A stretch of 64,000 bases of DNA from Puffinus mauretanicus (taxonomy: Eukaryota > Chordata > Aves > Procellariiformes > Procellariidae): NCBI GenBank assembly GCA_023333565.1, contig JAJKFH010002178.1:248001-312000 (forward strand). The letters run 5' to 3'. Under the pieces are notes generated by a model. That model worked only from the letters and a program-made list of their open reading frames with translations, ran no database searches and was not told the DNA's origin. Numbering within the stretch: position 1 is the first letter of the stretch; each line of letters opens with the position of its first letter. Position numbers and translations under genes: made by a program. This document shows, piece after piece, positions 46,413-60,992 of this stretch.

Positions 46413-49400
46413 GTTTATTATTTGGTTTTTGGTGATGAAAAATTTGAAATAGTATTTTGCACATAATCGAATATTATGAAGATACTTTAAAGGAAGTTTT
46501 TAATAGAAACAAACAAATCCGCAAAGAATTTGACATTTGGAAATTGAGATGTTTCAGTGAAATTTGCTGGACAAACATGAAGTTTATGCCTATCTTTTGG
46601 ATATCAACTTACATTTCCCTGAGTTTCTGCAATACCTCATAGGATTTGTAGTTTAGACTAAGAGGTTGGCTCCTAAAACAGAATGATGACATAGACACAC
46701 GTGTTAAAGCTACGATAACACTGCAGGAGTATTCAGCAGTATTGATGTTCAATTGATTTGCCTTGAAATTAAATAATAAATTCAGTTTGCCTAATGATTA
46801 TTTGCCTGAGGATCCTGCAGAGAGGAATATACAGCCTGTGCACATCACAGCTCCAAGTAAGATACTGCACAAAGAAAATACCTTGTTCTGCATCATCTCA
46901 CTGTTCTGTGATGTTAAAAGGATTTCAGCTGTAGGGACAGCAGTAAAAATAAAATTGAAAATCTGAATGTAGCTTGGCATAGAAATTATAGAAAGTATTT
47001 TCTGTCTTCCATTTATTTATATGCCACAAAAATTACTAGAAATATCTTATATACAGGTTTCTTTCAGGTAGCAGCAAAGTTTGATCAATATAGAACACCT
47101 AACTACCAGTATTTTTGCACTGAGTTATCTCAGTACAGAATTAAATGTAAAAGGGAGAGATATGCCTATGAAACTTCTTCATGAAACCACATGGCTGTCT
47201 TTGTTATAGTACTGATTTTAGGTAGCATCAGTCACTTGATGTTTTGCTGTAGTGTCCTGCTCTCTCTAATAAGCTCAGAAGAGAACATCTATGCAGTATG
47301 TGAAATCTGTTGGGGGTCGGGGATGAAGAAAGGGAAAAAGAAGGCCAGGGAATTGGGTGGCATCCAGAATTGGTGGCAAAATTGTTAGCAAATGATGGCC
47401 CTGGTGGTGGAGGTCAAGAGGCTTTCATCATCGCTCTTCATGATATGGCTGCTATAGGTAGTTAGATTTCAATCTGAAATAGCGGCATTTAACTCCCTGT
47501 TGTTTTAAATGGGAAAGTGATTGTGTAGTTATGAAAAATTACTTTCAGAGCTATTGTCAGACTTCAGATACAGTAGATTACTTGAAACAGAAAAACACAA
47601 GTAAGCAATGCCTTTAGAAGTACATGTGAAGCCTACTCATAAAGTGGGCTCAAGATCACAAAGAAAGGATTTAAAAATTTTCCTAATGCAGTGTTACATC
47701 TTTGAAATGCAAAACTGGGACTGGACTTTTAAATAGGATGAAGATGGATGCCTGCTGAGACTTTTTCAAAAGTTTATCTGTAAATAACATTCAGACATCG
47801 GGTGCTGCTGAAAACCCTGTTAAGTAACAGTACAAATCTTTAAGCATTCAAATTATTTTAAAAATCCAGCTCTATGTGCATATCCTTCTAAAATTGCTAA
47901 AAATGAGTCACATGAGCCCGGAGTGCTCCCTGAACAAAGATTATTATCAGTTATATTATTTTCAGTCCTGAAGCTCCATTCCTCTTTTCTTGATGAACAT
48001 GTGCTCTTGTCAGCTACCTTATCCCTTTAGGTCTTATTTTGACACACGCTGAGCATGTAGGACAGTGGTTTAAAGTCACTTATTTGTACCCAGAATCAAA
48101 AAGGGTATTGGCACAGAAGACAGTGAGTAGCTTTCATTTTTACATTTTAGTTGGTGCCAAAAGAATCACATTTCCCTTCAAAAGGCACTCTTCATTTTGG
48201 AAATTTGAGAGAGATCTTTTACTGCCCTGTGGCTTAGTGCACCTAGACAGTCCCACAGCATGTGCGCTAAGAGCTCTGAGGCTTGTATATTAATAATTCG
48301 ATGTCAAGGCCTTTACTTATGTGAGTAGCTCCCCCAGGTGCAGTAGGACAGTGTTTTGTACACAGCAAGACGCATGTTGCAGAGGTAATGATGGCCAAAG
48401 TTTTGCCGGAATGGAAAAGTGGCCAGGTCCGCACAGTATATGACTGTATTGTACAAGAATACCATATTTTTACAGAGCTCACAGAGTGGAAAGGAAAAAG
48501 TGACATCAGAGGATTTCTGCCATCCCAGAGCCAACTTTACTGCTACATTGATAGCTCTCCACGATGCTTCATTAGTTAGTGCAAATGGAATAACATGATG
48601 AAGCTGCTGTCTCTCTATTACTGTTAGCACAGTTCAGAAAAGGTTAAATGGGCAACTGCCATACTATATGTCTCTGTCTCCCAAGAGAAAACCTAGGACA
48701 CAGGAGCATGGAAAGTACTTAATCTCCCTTTCTCCTTTTCTCTTTCTCTTCATACACAGACTTCACATCTGTTCCAAAACATGCATGACAGCTGCATAGA
48801 TATACTGTTCCCTAGCAATAATCTTCCACTTTCTGAGGACAAGCTCCAATATTTCATGTCAGTCTGTAAACAGTGTTAAAAAAAATATGAAAGCAACTTT
48901 TGTTCCATTAGCCTTTTCACCTACTTATGTCCATCTTTTCCCCCCTGCCCCGAAATCTAACCTAAATCATGTTTTACACAGCAAAGTTCAAGTTTTGCGC
49001 AGAAAAGATAAGGGAAAATCTGAACTTGCCTATTTTTGTATATTTGAAAGGAAATGTGGGCAGCCTAAGATATTGTCTCTCATCTTCTATAGAAAATGAA
49101 AATAAAATTAGAAACGACAGCGGAACTGAAAGATATCTCTAAGAGGTAGCATTAAGCATATGGTAATCCCAGTTATTTAAAGCTTGGTTAATATCTCTTG
49201 CACAGTAATACATAAATTACGTAACAGTAGTACTCCTGTACTCTTTTTAAAATAGTAGTAGTAAATAATAAACATATTTACAAGGATTGTTACTTCTTGC
49301 ACTGAAGGTCAATAGAGGAGCTCCCGTGTGCTAGATGCTATACAAAGGGGACGTGAATTATCTCGGTTTCTTAAGTAAACAAAGCTGATTCAAACCTTTT

Positions 49401-52400
49401 TCTTGTTTATACTCCAAAAACTTCTAATCTCATAGGCCAGTATAAACCAAGCTGGGACAGCTAAGATAGCAAGTTCTTGCAAATCTCATGAAGTGGTGAA
49501 AAAAAACCAGGAAGGAACTGGAGTGTTGCTTTTGAACCATAAGCGCCTATGTACATATTTTGTGTTCAGAGAAAGCACAGCAGTTATACTAGCCTGTTCA
49601 GGTAACGGTGTATGTACATACGTACACATGTGTATATACATATGTACACATGTGTATATGCAAAACATAAAACCAAGGTGGTATTCTCTGACTCACCAAA
49701 CCCAAATAAAGAGCTGTAGAATGTAAAGAACATGCCAATATCTGCACAAATCACTATATTCAATGCTGGAATACTATTATTTGCAGGATATAGTGCCTCT
49801 CGGCATCATCTGTGTTGCTGAAGTTTTTTCTAGAAAAAAACATCCCAGGAGTAAATAATCAATAGAAACTGTGGCACAAGAATGTAATCATGTCATTCTT
49901 CAAGATACACTTGGATGCTAGATCCCAGCTCTAAATGCACCTTACATGATTGCAGGTCATGAAGAGTGCTTTAAACACTTTCTGAAAGACACGTATTTTT
50001 TTCATATTGCTACAAATACAATCTGGTAAATGCTTTAGCAGCAAATCTGCAGTTCTTCATCCTTTGTGGGGATGAAGGTTATAGGCTTTGGCAGCAGCAG
50101 AAGTATAACATCACCCATCATGGCAACATCTTTCTTTTATCCTAGCTTTAAAATCAAGCCTTTAATAAGTTACAAGGTCTACCTTGAGAGTAAAGGCTGA
50201 ATAATACTTTTTCTAGTAAAGTAAAAATATAAATAAAAGGTTGCATCATCAATAATTGTTGGTTGATGTTTAAAGCCTTGTCAGACATAAAACGATCTTT
50301 AACCTTTTCAGTACTTCTTAATGACTAAATTCTAAGCCATGAACTGAAGCAGCCACTACATTTAGAGTTTCTGAATGCTAGTCAAAGACTGATGGGGACT
50401 GAAGGGGTTGCCATAAAAATAAAAATAAAAATAAAAAGTTTCCACATTTTCTCACTTTGGCAGAATGTGCTTTGACAGGTAGGAGCCGCCTACTCGAAAG
50501 AGATCTGTGCATTAGAAGCCGGGAACCAAATGATCAAGAAACTCTCCCCCAGTATGTGGAGGGGTATTAATAAGTTGTGTATCCCTTCATTTTCCTTCAC
50601 CTTTCTCATATTCCTTTGCTAGTCCTTCTCTCTCCTTCCATTCTGCCTTTTCTGTTTATTTTTTCATAGTACTTATTCATGCAGTGCCATTTCAGAAATG
50701 TCAGTTTTAGACCTTGCTACAGGTGACCTTAACTCTGATTCTGTCACTGAAGAGTCCAGTGAAGCTTCAGTTATAGTCTTAGAGTATTGCTTATATGTTG
50801 TGACATTTTGTTGAAGTGCTAAATTGGTAAAGGTAGGTGCATGTCTGCATCGAGAAGTCTGTTTAAAATGACTGAAAGTGAGACAAAGACACAAGTGAAA
50901 ATTTGTGTGTGGATTGTTTTGCGTAAGCAGTTACCCACTTTACTTCTCTGACTATCAGATGATGTGGTTATTATTTGGGCTTGAGTGAGATACAATAGGT
51001 CATCCTTCAGAAACAAAGATTGAGTAGAGATGGAGATAGGAAGGGCCAAGTGCTCTTCTGACTTTGTTGTGGGGGTGGACAGGCTGTATTCGTCTCTGAG
51101 GGACGATGCCTGAAAGTCACTCAATCAACTGATTTTCAATGGGGACAAATGGTATCACATGCAAAGAAAGAGGAAATTTTCCCTCTGTCATTGGAGACTG
51201 TAGTTACCAGCTCAAAACCAACAGACTAGATATGGTGTCATTGTGTGGAAAGTCTCCTTACCATGGAGGAGAAATGGAAAATCAGAAATGGTCTTACATC
51301 TGCTCAAGAAAGGAGATACAAGGGAAGCTTCAAATACATAGAGAACAGATTGAAGGAAGCAGAACAAGCTGGGCTGAAACAAACATTTTGGAACAAATCT
51401 CTTTATCCTGAATTGGTACTCACAACATTGACCTTAGGTTTCATTAAGGCTTCAGAGCAGCAGAAGACATTGGACTGAGATACAAGTCTGTGCTACAGGT
51501 ACACAGTGTTGGATCAGAAACGCTTAATGAGAACAGACAGCTGTGGTCTTCTGGTGACAGGTATATATCTGTGTTTTTTGAGGTTTTTTTCCTGGGGGTC
51601 CAGGACCTAGGGACGCGAGCATTACTCTTTTAGCAAAAATGGTATCTTAGCTTAGGTATTAAGTTCCTTAGATGGGGAACTAATGCAACATACAGTATAA
51701 TTCTCAGATTCGCATAACTATGAAAAGTAATATATAGTAATGCAAAAAAGCAAAGTCAAAGAATGAAAGAGACATGCTAAGAGAGATACATGCTTCTCTG
51801 TACAGTTTGTATCCTTAGTGTTGAAACTCTTTTCTGCTTGAACATTACTTTCCTGTTTCACTGTTATGGTATGTGAGTGTAACAGTTGCATTGCCAAACC
51901 CTCTCAATATGCTGAACTGCGTAGTAACTTTGTAGGTAAAACTATAATTTTGTCATTAGAGGAAACAAAATTAGAGAACAACAAAAAAACAGGTATTTAA
52001 CAGGACAGAGTGAACTTGCCCTTTAGGGAACTCTTGCACTTGTTTTCAGTGTATTGTTGTGATAAGGAGGTTCTCCTCAACTACCTGATTTCTGACATTG
52101 TGATATAACTCAAAACATTTGAAAGTTTTTTTCTACATTTTATTATATTTTTCAATCAATATATCAAATGTTTTGCTTTAAAAACAGTTCTTTAACCTGT
52201 TTTAAAAAATCTGATTTTAACTTTCATTTTTCTTTCTTTCGTCATATCTTTTCTCCACACTAGAAAAATGGTGGAAATAAAGGAAAAATACAATGAAAGT
52301 AGAAGAAAATTCTTTTCTCATTATTTTAATATTTTCCTAACAGAAAAGGGAAAAAGTATCAAAGTACTAAAAAAAAAAAAATCTAATCTCAAATTATAGA

Positions 52401-55400
52401 CTTTATTTTTATCTTCTTTTTTTAGTAGGAAAACATTAACTTTCCTTAGAAATTGTTATCTAACTTAGAGAAGAAGGGAAACAAAACCAGAAAGAAGCAA
52501 AAACAATTTCTAGAACAAAATAACAGTACCAAACACACCACCAGTATTGAAATGAGAATTATTTTCTTTTTCTTCAAAAGCAGCTATAGAAAAATGAAAG
52601 ATTTTGCACATGAAATAAGATCCAACCACACTTTTTTTTTCCTGGGGAACAAACAACTCATACACTACTGAGTGTCCTTATTTTAATTTTTTTTTTTCTT
52701 TTTTAAAATTCCAGTCTAGTCTTCTCAATGGGTTTTTGCGCGAAACATATTTTGGAATGGAAGTTTCTCTGTTGTAAACTGAAGTTGCCTCTTTCAAGCT
52801 AAAGGCAATTTCCTGGTTTAGGCCAGCTACAGTTTTGGCCCGAATTTGACATAATAAGCACATTTACATCCAGCTGTCTTTCTGAAAGGAAGGAATTACA
52901 AATGGCTCATATGCAAAGGTTGCTCTAGTTTGGATCGTTACATTCAGGCAAATGTCAATTCAGAACTGATCCCTTTCTAGTTTTGTTAATGAACTATGTA
53001 ATATAATACTTTACTTCTTCTTAGAATATCAAGGGTAAAACAGAATTTTAAAGGATAACATTAACAGAGCAGTTACTGTTTTCTGTGAAAAGTAATCTAG
53101 TGAAGAGACTTTTTTCTTTATAGCTTGTGTTTATTTATGTTAGTAAGTAGATTCAGATGCCTGTATATGCTCTACTGATATTCCTTTCCCATGTAAAACA
53201 AAAAAGACCAGGTCATGGCATTGCTACTGTTTGCCTACACCTACATGGAAATTCCTTTGCTTTTGTTTGAATTAAAATATTATATTACAGTCCACAGCTG
53301 AAAACTCTGTGCTCCTTGTTGAAATTTATTTTTCCTACCGACGTTTTTCTCTTACTTTCTGTTTTTCCTTTCACAACGTCAAAAAAAGATATCTTAACTT
53401 AGGGAAGAATGTATTAAAAATTTTCACTTTATTTATTTATCAGAATAAAAACAGAATAAAACCAGAATAAAACCAGAACCTGTTTTTCAGACAAACAATG
53501 TAACAAACTTCACAAAGACTTGCAAAGCAAGTTGATATGATTTCAGTATAACTTTTAGAGAGCAATAGTATACTACAGATGCTTCCATAACTTACGGTAC
53601 AGAAGAAAAATAAATGAGGATGTTTACTTTCATCTGGGTCTCTAGAAGCAAATGGTGATGGCCAGTTGACTATCCAGCCAACTTACTGCTGTTTTATTCA
53701 TATAAAGACTAAAAAGAACTGCAAACTACAAGAAGAGAGAAAGGAGACAGATGCCTGTTGATCACATTTAAATAGATCAAAATGAATGTTTGGTTCTGTA
53801 AATTCAAACTGCATGCTCCACCTAAAAAGAAAATTAACTCACTTGTGTCACTGTAGAAGAAAAGGAGAAAATAATTTTATTTTAAAAGATAAGGGTTCAA
53901 TTTTGATCTCACTGGAGACAAAGGATACTATTGTTTTTATGCAACATTTTTGAACACACATAAATGTAAAAGGGCAGGCCCATCTTGCAAGCACTATGTA
54001 ATCAACAGAAGCAGAAATGAAATTGAAGAAAGACATCTTCAGGTTTTAGAAAAATAAGGCTAATAAGATCTCTTATAAGTTGTATCATATACATATGACA
54101 CAAATGTCAGGCTGTTGTAGTTCATTAAAAATGCTGTGTTCTGCAGAGTTTTGTGGATGGAAGTGTCTTACTGCTGTAAATGCCCTGAAAGTTGTGGATA
54201 TTGAAGACAGACTTAATAAGAAATTGGTATTGTGTTAGGAGAGTGGAAATGCCGTTCCTGGTAGGGGAACAGCGTGGGCGAAAGTCAGGAAATACTGACT
54301 TGTGGGAGGACAACACAAAGGAAGCAGGAGGGCAAGCAGGGGTGACTTTTTTATTTTTTTCTGTTGGTTTCCCCTGGAGAAGCATCTGGACTGAGCCCTC
54401 CACATAACTCTGGTTTTGTGTGGGTGATGGTGGGTTTGTGTCCTTCCTGCAGCCGCAGTCCAAGCAGGGTATGCAGTGTCCTACTGCTCCAGGGCAGCAG
54501 CTGGGAAGCAGGAGAGACTGGGGTATGCAAAATAACATGCAGCTGGCCAGGAAATTTGGTTATAAAAGCTCTTCTACTTCCCCAGAAGAAACTTTCCTGC
54601 TTTGTGGGGTGAACCCCAAGTGCCTCCGACGCTGCTTGGGGTGCAAAGGCACTCTCCTCCCATGCTCCTCACAGTCCACGTGGCTCAGTTTTCATATGAA
54701 AAAGTGTCTTGCTTGTTGATCACACTCCTATCTGTTTTTTATTCATCAGGTGCTTCAGCTTACTAACAATGTAGAATAAACATTAGTGTGATTTATACTA
54801 CAGCATTTACGAAAGCATATGATAATGCTTATGTGAAGTAGGACGTAAATCTGAATAAATAGAAGTATACTATATATTGACAATTGAGGTAGGTTAGTAG
54901 AAATGGATAAATTCTATTTTCTGTATTGTTATCCATCTCACCACTGTGCCCAGGCTCCTGAAGCAGGTGATTTGGTGTTTATTTTAGTAATGCTCCTATG
55001 AATGTATATTAGAGGCTTAGTTTATTTTCGTTGCATTACAAAGCCATCCATTGTTACAAATACTTTTGAATCATGTGCACAGATAGCATACACTTTGAAA
55101 AGCAGTTTGTTGTAAAAAGAATTACATCTACAAGTCTCAAAAACCCTAATATATGTCACCAGTGGCCTGGTAGGCACAATGTTGTCAGTATATGCAAATG
55201 TGCTTGCCTCAGTGCTGTCCAGGTTATTATGGATTGTGGGATCTCCTGACGTTTCTAAAGAGCACATTTCCCTAGTTCATGGGGTAGAAGCTGGGAGATC
55301 ACATAAATGTATAACGTGAAGGATAAGTTTCAAAGTGAAGGCAGATGGGAGGTGGTAGAAAGAGGTGCCAAAATAAGGGCTGGAATATGATACACAACGG

Positions 55401-55580
55401 TTGGGGTGGAGAAAAGCAATTCAAGAGAAGAAAAGAGACAGAACGATTTATGATACCAGTTGTGCACAGTAACGGTGGCTATGGATCCCAGCATTTTTTC
55501 GCTGGGATTAATTCAGATTAATTCCTGTCTAAACTGTAGGTGTCTGTGGATTACAAGGACTGCAAAGGTGTGTACCCTGG
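46413..55580. other. Long unique AT-rich stretch, no gene recognised
   Basis: No intact gene was recognised. Items seen are an AAAATA run at 50415-50437, two 12-bp palindromes at 49623-49656, an A13 tract at 52370-52382 and GC-richer DNA at about 54240-54680. Open frames at 48313-48630 minus (105 codons), 51139-51478 plus (two overlapping) and 54125-54538 minus (137 codons) have no family resemblance that I can name and are overlapped by other open frames. Confidence 0.5.
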
Positions 55581-56182
55581 TGTCCTGGTTTCGGTTGGGA
55601 TAGGGTTAAATTTCTTCCTAGTGCTGTGTTTTGGATTTAGTATGAGAATAATGTTGATAACATACTGATGTTTTCAGTTGTTGCTAAGTACCCTGCTAAT
55701 CAAGGACTTTCAGCTTCCATGCTCTGCCACGTGCACAAAAGGCTGGGATGGAGCATAGCTGGGACAGTTGGCCCAGCCTGCCAACAGGGTATTCCATACC
55801 ATGTGACATCATGCTCAGTATATGAATGGTAGGTGTGTCCAGGAAGTAGCAATTGCTACTTGGTTATCAGTCAGCACAGGTAGTGAGCAATTGCACTGAG
55901 CATCACTCATTTTGTACGTTGTTGTTGTTGTTGTTGTTATTATATTAATAATGTTATTAATGTTATTAATATTATTAATATTATTAATATTATTAATATT
56001 AATAACATTATTAATATTATTATTTCCTCTTCCGTTTCTGTTCTGTTAAACTGTCTTTGTCTCAACCCCCAAGTTTTCTCACTCTTACCCTTCCAATTCT
56101 CTCGTCGTCCCACTGCGGGGTAGGGGGCCAGAGACAGAGCGGCTGTGTGGTGTTTGGCTGCCTGCTGGGTTAAACCACGACA
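55581..56182 (+). mobile_element. Solo LTR of the provirus family, plus orientation
   Basis: It starts TGTCCTGGTTTCGGTTGGGA and ends GGGTTAAACCACGACA. The TATA-like CAGTATATGAA lies at about 55816-55826. The polyadenylation hexamer position reads GTTAAA near 56045-56050, having lost the ATTAAA seen in the other copies. A long triplet array (55918-56031) sits between them. Flanking 5-mers CCTGG (55576-55580) and CCTGG (56183-56187) are an exact target-site duplication. It is the longest of the three closely related copies, mostly because of its array. Confidence 0.92.
55918..56031. repeat. (GTT)/(ATT) triplet array with inverted arms
   Basis: GTT units pass into ATT/AAT units. A 16-bp arm at 55946-55961 (TAATAATGTTATTAAT) is exactly repeated in inverse at 55998-56013, with self-complementary ATT repeats between. 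The array lies at the same LTR position as shorter arrays in the sister copies. Confidence 0.85.
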
Positions 56183-59100
56183 CCTGGTAAGGTCGCTTTT
56201 TTCACTGTGGTCCCAGCTGAGATGCTTCTATATAGCAACTCTTTATATAATTCTGCTGTAACTCAAGGAAAATACATCAGTGCTCTTCATGTTATAATTA
56301 ATGTGTCAATAGTTCAGTTCTCGGCATGGACACCTGTGCACAGCCAAACCACTGTAGAAGGAAAATAATTGCTACAGGGATAGATTTCTGTTTCTCTCTC
56401 TCTCTCCCCTTTTTTTTTTTAAAAACCCCAATTATGAAAAAAAGATCTATAAGGAGAGAAATAATGTATAAAACAATGAAAAATACTTTCATGAGATAAT
56501 TTTAATGAAGGTGCAATGAAGCACCTTTATAAGAGTGGCTTTAAAAGACAATCAGTGATGTGAAGATGAGTTTATATAAATACGGGAATGACTAAAGTAT
56601 TTGGGCTATGGAGTCTGTTTGGCTTCCTGGGAATTAACTTGTCATGTTCACCTGAAAATGTTCTATAACACCTATTAACAAATCTTCTTCATGACTCTAA
56701 GCAGTGTCTGATCTTTTGTCTGTCATGCAATGGAAAAGAATTGTTTCAATTAACCCATATGTTGAGAATTCAAGAGAAAAAAATATATGGATATTTTCCA
56801 TCTTTGCTTAGGCCCAGTGTTCTCAAATACACCTTTAAAGCAAACTATTTTTAATTTGCACTTTTGACAAGCCTCTTGCTATTAATTAAAGACTGATTCT
56901 TCAAATATGCAAGCATAAAGCTGTTAACTGTGTTGGCATGAATATTTCTTGTTGCAGCAGTGAGTTGAGAGACTAAGTGACAATGAAGAAAAAAAGAAAA
57001 AAAAAGAAAGAAAATCCAGAGTGAATTCCATGGGAATTTAAAAGGTTTCTGGGCTACTTATGTGCAAATGAAGGCATTTAATTGTAAGGTGTCCTCAGTG
57101 ATAAATGGTAACAAAAATATGCTTGAATAAATTCCCCATTATAAAATGAGAAATTATATCATGACTTTGCCCTTTTCATTGTTCCTTGAGAAAGGTGAAC
57201 CTCTCTAAAAAATTTATACCACCAAAGCTTCAGGTCTTTTGCACTGCTAATGAACTGAGTAACTGAGAAAACAGCACATCTGCAATTAATATAAATGCAA
57301 AATCTTGGCTTCCTGGCAAAAAAAAAGAACAATGAGGGAAACTTTCTAAATTATTGATGTAATACCTAAATAAACTTCCTAAAAAATCTGTTTTTTAAGT
57401 AATTCAGTCCCGCAATGAAGCAATCATCACTGCTAAAAAGTACAAAAAAATGAATGTAACTTTTTTCTCAGTGAATAGAAGATATGAAACATGCACTTAA
57501 AGTAAATCTTACCATACCTCTGTGGATACATTCAGTGGATGCCCTTCTTTAGTCCAGAAAAACCAACAGAAATACCCAGTCCCAGCTCAAAAATGCAACC
57601 TATGGCAAACTTAGAATTTGTTAGCTCAAAATACCAAAAGGCACCACAAGCTACGAGGTGCTATTGAGAGATGGCAAGGCAGCATGTTGCCAGTGTCTTA
57701 GCCCTCTACAACAGCAGGAACTTTGCCAGCTGAAAATGCCCACATTGTTCTGCTAAGGATATGCTTGCAACTATGATGGTCTCTGGATACAAGAACAGTT
57801 ATATTTGTGGGGCAAGGTAGTATGTTTTATTAGCCCAGATCACGCAGCTGAAGAAGTTCTAGATTCACAGTCCTTTTCACACATTTTCACACAAGATGAT
57901 AATCCTAGAAACAGAACCATGCCTGAACAGGAAGAAATAAAAGAGCAAAAAAGCACAGCAGTCTCTCACAGTCTGTCCAAGGGCAAGTCCTTGCTCTTCC
58001 CATGCCAAGCAAACCGCCTGAGAATGTAGGATGTATCTCTGTGCCCAAGAGGCACCTCTTGACATTTCCATCTCCAACATCACAAGGCAATATGTTGAAA
58101 AATAGTTTCACTATAGGGAGCAAGCCCTTTGTATCATTGTCCAACTCCTTTCAATTTTTGTACCTTTTCAATCAATGGTGCAACTCGCTCGTGTGGCAAA
58201 TAGCAGTCATACCAGATCAAAGGACATTTATCTGGAAATATTGTTGTTTCAATGACTGCTTGAATGGAAGTGTAAAATAAACTTCAGCCAATATTGCATT
58301 TTTCAGAAAAGTTGCCAAGACTCTTTATCTATCTCTATTGTGCTGGGAAATGGGAAACTATGTACTGTGAATACTGGCTGTTTATCCTCATTCATACATG
58401 TTTTATTTTGCATTAATGTACATAAAAAAAAAAGGTCACTGGAAAGATCATTTTTATGATAAATACTGGGTCCAAATGGAAATGTTTCCAGAAGAAGAAA
58501 GTTCATTTGATTCAGTACAATTTCCTGCAGTGTTGTATGTGGAGTAGACTCTCAGACCTCAAAGTAATGTTTATCAATGATTTGTCCATTGTAAATTTTT
58601 TGCCTCCCTCAGCATATAAAATGCTGTGATGGACTCTTTAATCTGTAAGATGCATCTACAGGAATAGTTTACAGAACTCCTTGTATGACTACAGCAGGTT
58701 TATTCCAAGAATACATATTGTGGATAATCTTTAAATTTGCTGAAAGTGCTTTACTATGGAATATAATAAAAATCAATTGCTGAAAAGGAAATCAACTGCA
58801 GCATTGCATAAAAAGACTCTTGCTTTGGAAAGCCAAGATTTTATTGTCTTGCTATGGGCAAGGGATAATGTTGGCAATGGTAAATTCTGTGTTGCAGTAA
58901 GTTATACTGTTCTGCGTAAATAGATCCAGATAGTGATCTCTGACTAGATGATATTAGTTTAGGTATATCACAAAAAACTCTTATAAAAAAAAGGTTTGAA
59001 TAAGCCATGCAAAATTAATATTAAATTTCCTGTCGTCTACCTCATTACCTTGTTAGATGACTTGTATTAAAAGCAGTGAAGCAAAGAATCAGTAACCTGG

Positions 59101-60990
59101 GCCTTTGCCATTTCTGCAGTGCTGCAGATACACATATCACACAATTTATACAGAATTTATGTATGTTGAGTATGCTTTCCTGAATATAAGTGCATCAGAC
59201 TAGAAATTATGACTTTATTATCATACTTCAAGGTTCTGCTTTTTGAAATTAGCCCTGAAGAACATTGTTATTAAGATGCAGGACTGGTGGGTGTCACAAG
59301 AAGTATTCTTGTTTGTACATTATTCTCAGATAAGACTGTATGTCTATATTTATACTGTATATCCATATAAGCCTGTGAATACATAAACTACTATTCACAA
59401 AGACATGGAAACTGTATGTGACTATATCTGAATTAATAGAAATAATTATTGCTTTCCAATGGTTTTTTTAGAACAAAAATATTTAAAACCAGTCCTCTAG
59501 AGCTTATCCAGTTAAAAAAAAGATTATAAGGCAAAGTATTTTGACTGGTGGTCTTGTTAAAAATGATATTGCTGGAACATAGAGTCTTTCACTGAGATTA
59601 TAATTCAAACCCAGCTTTGGCAACCCATGGTCTTGCTGAGCAATCTCATTAGAATTAATGGGATAATTGGGAAAAAAGGACTTGTAGGCCAGAGGAGGTA
59701 AATGCATCATGAGACATTGATTTCAGTGGTGAAGCTGCTTTAATAATCCCTAGAATTATTAAACCCACTCCATATGTCTGCCAACCCAAATATTTGTGGG
59801 GTTATATCACAAAACAGGTAGGAAAAGATCATCCGAGAAAATGTTGGATTGTTTGACTTGTTTTGTTTGAGATGTTTTCATTGTCATTTCAGTCCCTCTG
59901 AGAATTATATTGCTATGGCAAAGAAAGGCATAAGGTGGAGTCATGGAGGACCAGGAACTTCTGTATCCACCTTTGCCAAAAACTCCAGGCTCTTACAAAT
60001 CAATACTCTGAGAACAGAACCTAGCCCCCTAATAAATTTGATTTTTGAAGCTGATATTGTGTTGTTATTCATATTGCCTCATTTTGCAAAAATGGAGAGA
60101 ATTTCTTTGGTTGGTGACTTAAAAACTTAAAACATAATTGTCATGATATTAGAGTTTGAGGGATGGGGAGAACTACTCCACTCTTCAAAAGCAAAAGAAA
60201 ACCCCAAAATTACCTGCAGATTTTTTTTTGTTTCATTTTAGAACAAAAAAGACATAATCTGATCTGCAAGACCAACAATTACAGATACAAGTACAAATCC
60301 TTCTTACTGTAGAGAAAAGCCCCCTAAATAACCAAAAAAATTTTAATGTGAATTAAAAGAGAGAGATTTCATTCTTTTTTTTTATTGCTGTAGCTAGTAA
60401 AGAAGACACAGGGAGAGGTTTCTTATTTCTGCTGAATAATTATGGTCACAGGGTTTTTTCTTACTACAGTTACCAAATATACCTTATGAAAACCATATGC
60501 ACATTTACTTAATTGACGGATCTTCTGAACTTTTCTGCTTTATTGATATACACATAATGGAGTACCAGTTTTTACAGAACTTCATAAATGCATTAGCTGA
60601 TGGACTGAAATTACTCAGAAGTACCTCTATTGGCTATCGCTTAGTGCTTCCAGTTATCATTTTTCCTGTTTCTAACACTAGAAATCACATCACCCCTGCT
60701 AAAAAATATCACATGACATCTTCAAGAAAAGGTACAAATCCACTGAAGTATTACATTGTACGTGATTTGTCATTCACATGAAAATATACCTATTCATAAA
60801 TATGGTCTTATTGTACTCCCCATCTTTTTAATACGTAAGCATATTGAAAAGTGAAAACTGGTCTTGGGATATGCTGAAAGTTTAATTGTGCTTTTAATTC
60901 CTCAACTATTCAGATGTGATATTTTGATGAATTTTATTCCTTTTCATCTCCCTGTCTTTACTTTTTCCTTCCTTTGCCTCTCCTTATTTG

Positions 60991-60992
<2 letters not shown>
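56183..60992. other. Unique AT-rich DNA, no gene recognised
   Basis: There are no recognised coding genes, RNA genes or transposon termini. Open frames at 58002-58280, 59849-60130 and 60497-60781 plus (92-94 codons) have no domain I can identify and no splice or promoter support. Confidence 0.55.

Noticed and set aside
46144..46452. 102-codon frame with proline/arginine-rich sequence
   Set aside because: It starts and runs inside the solo LTR at 45462-46412 and crosses its end; no domain is seen.
54125..54719. GC-richer block with frames of 137, 99 and 82 codons on both strands
   Set aside because: Several frames are open at once, no family is recognised, and no splice or polyadenylation arrangement supports a gene.
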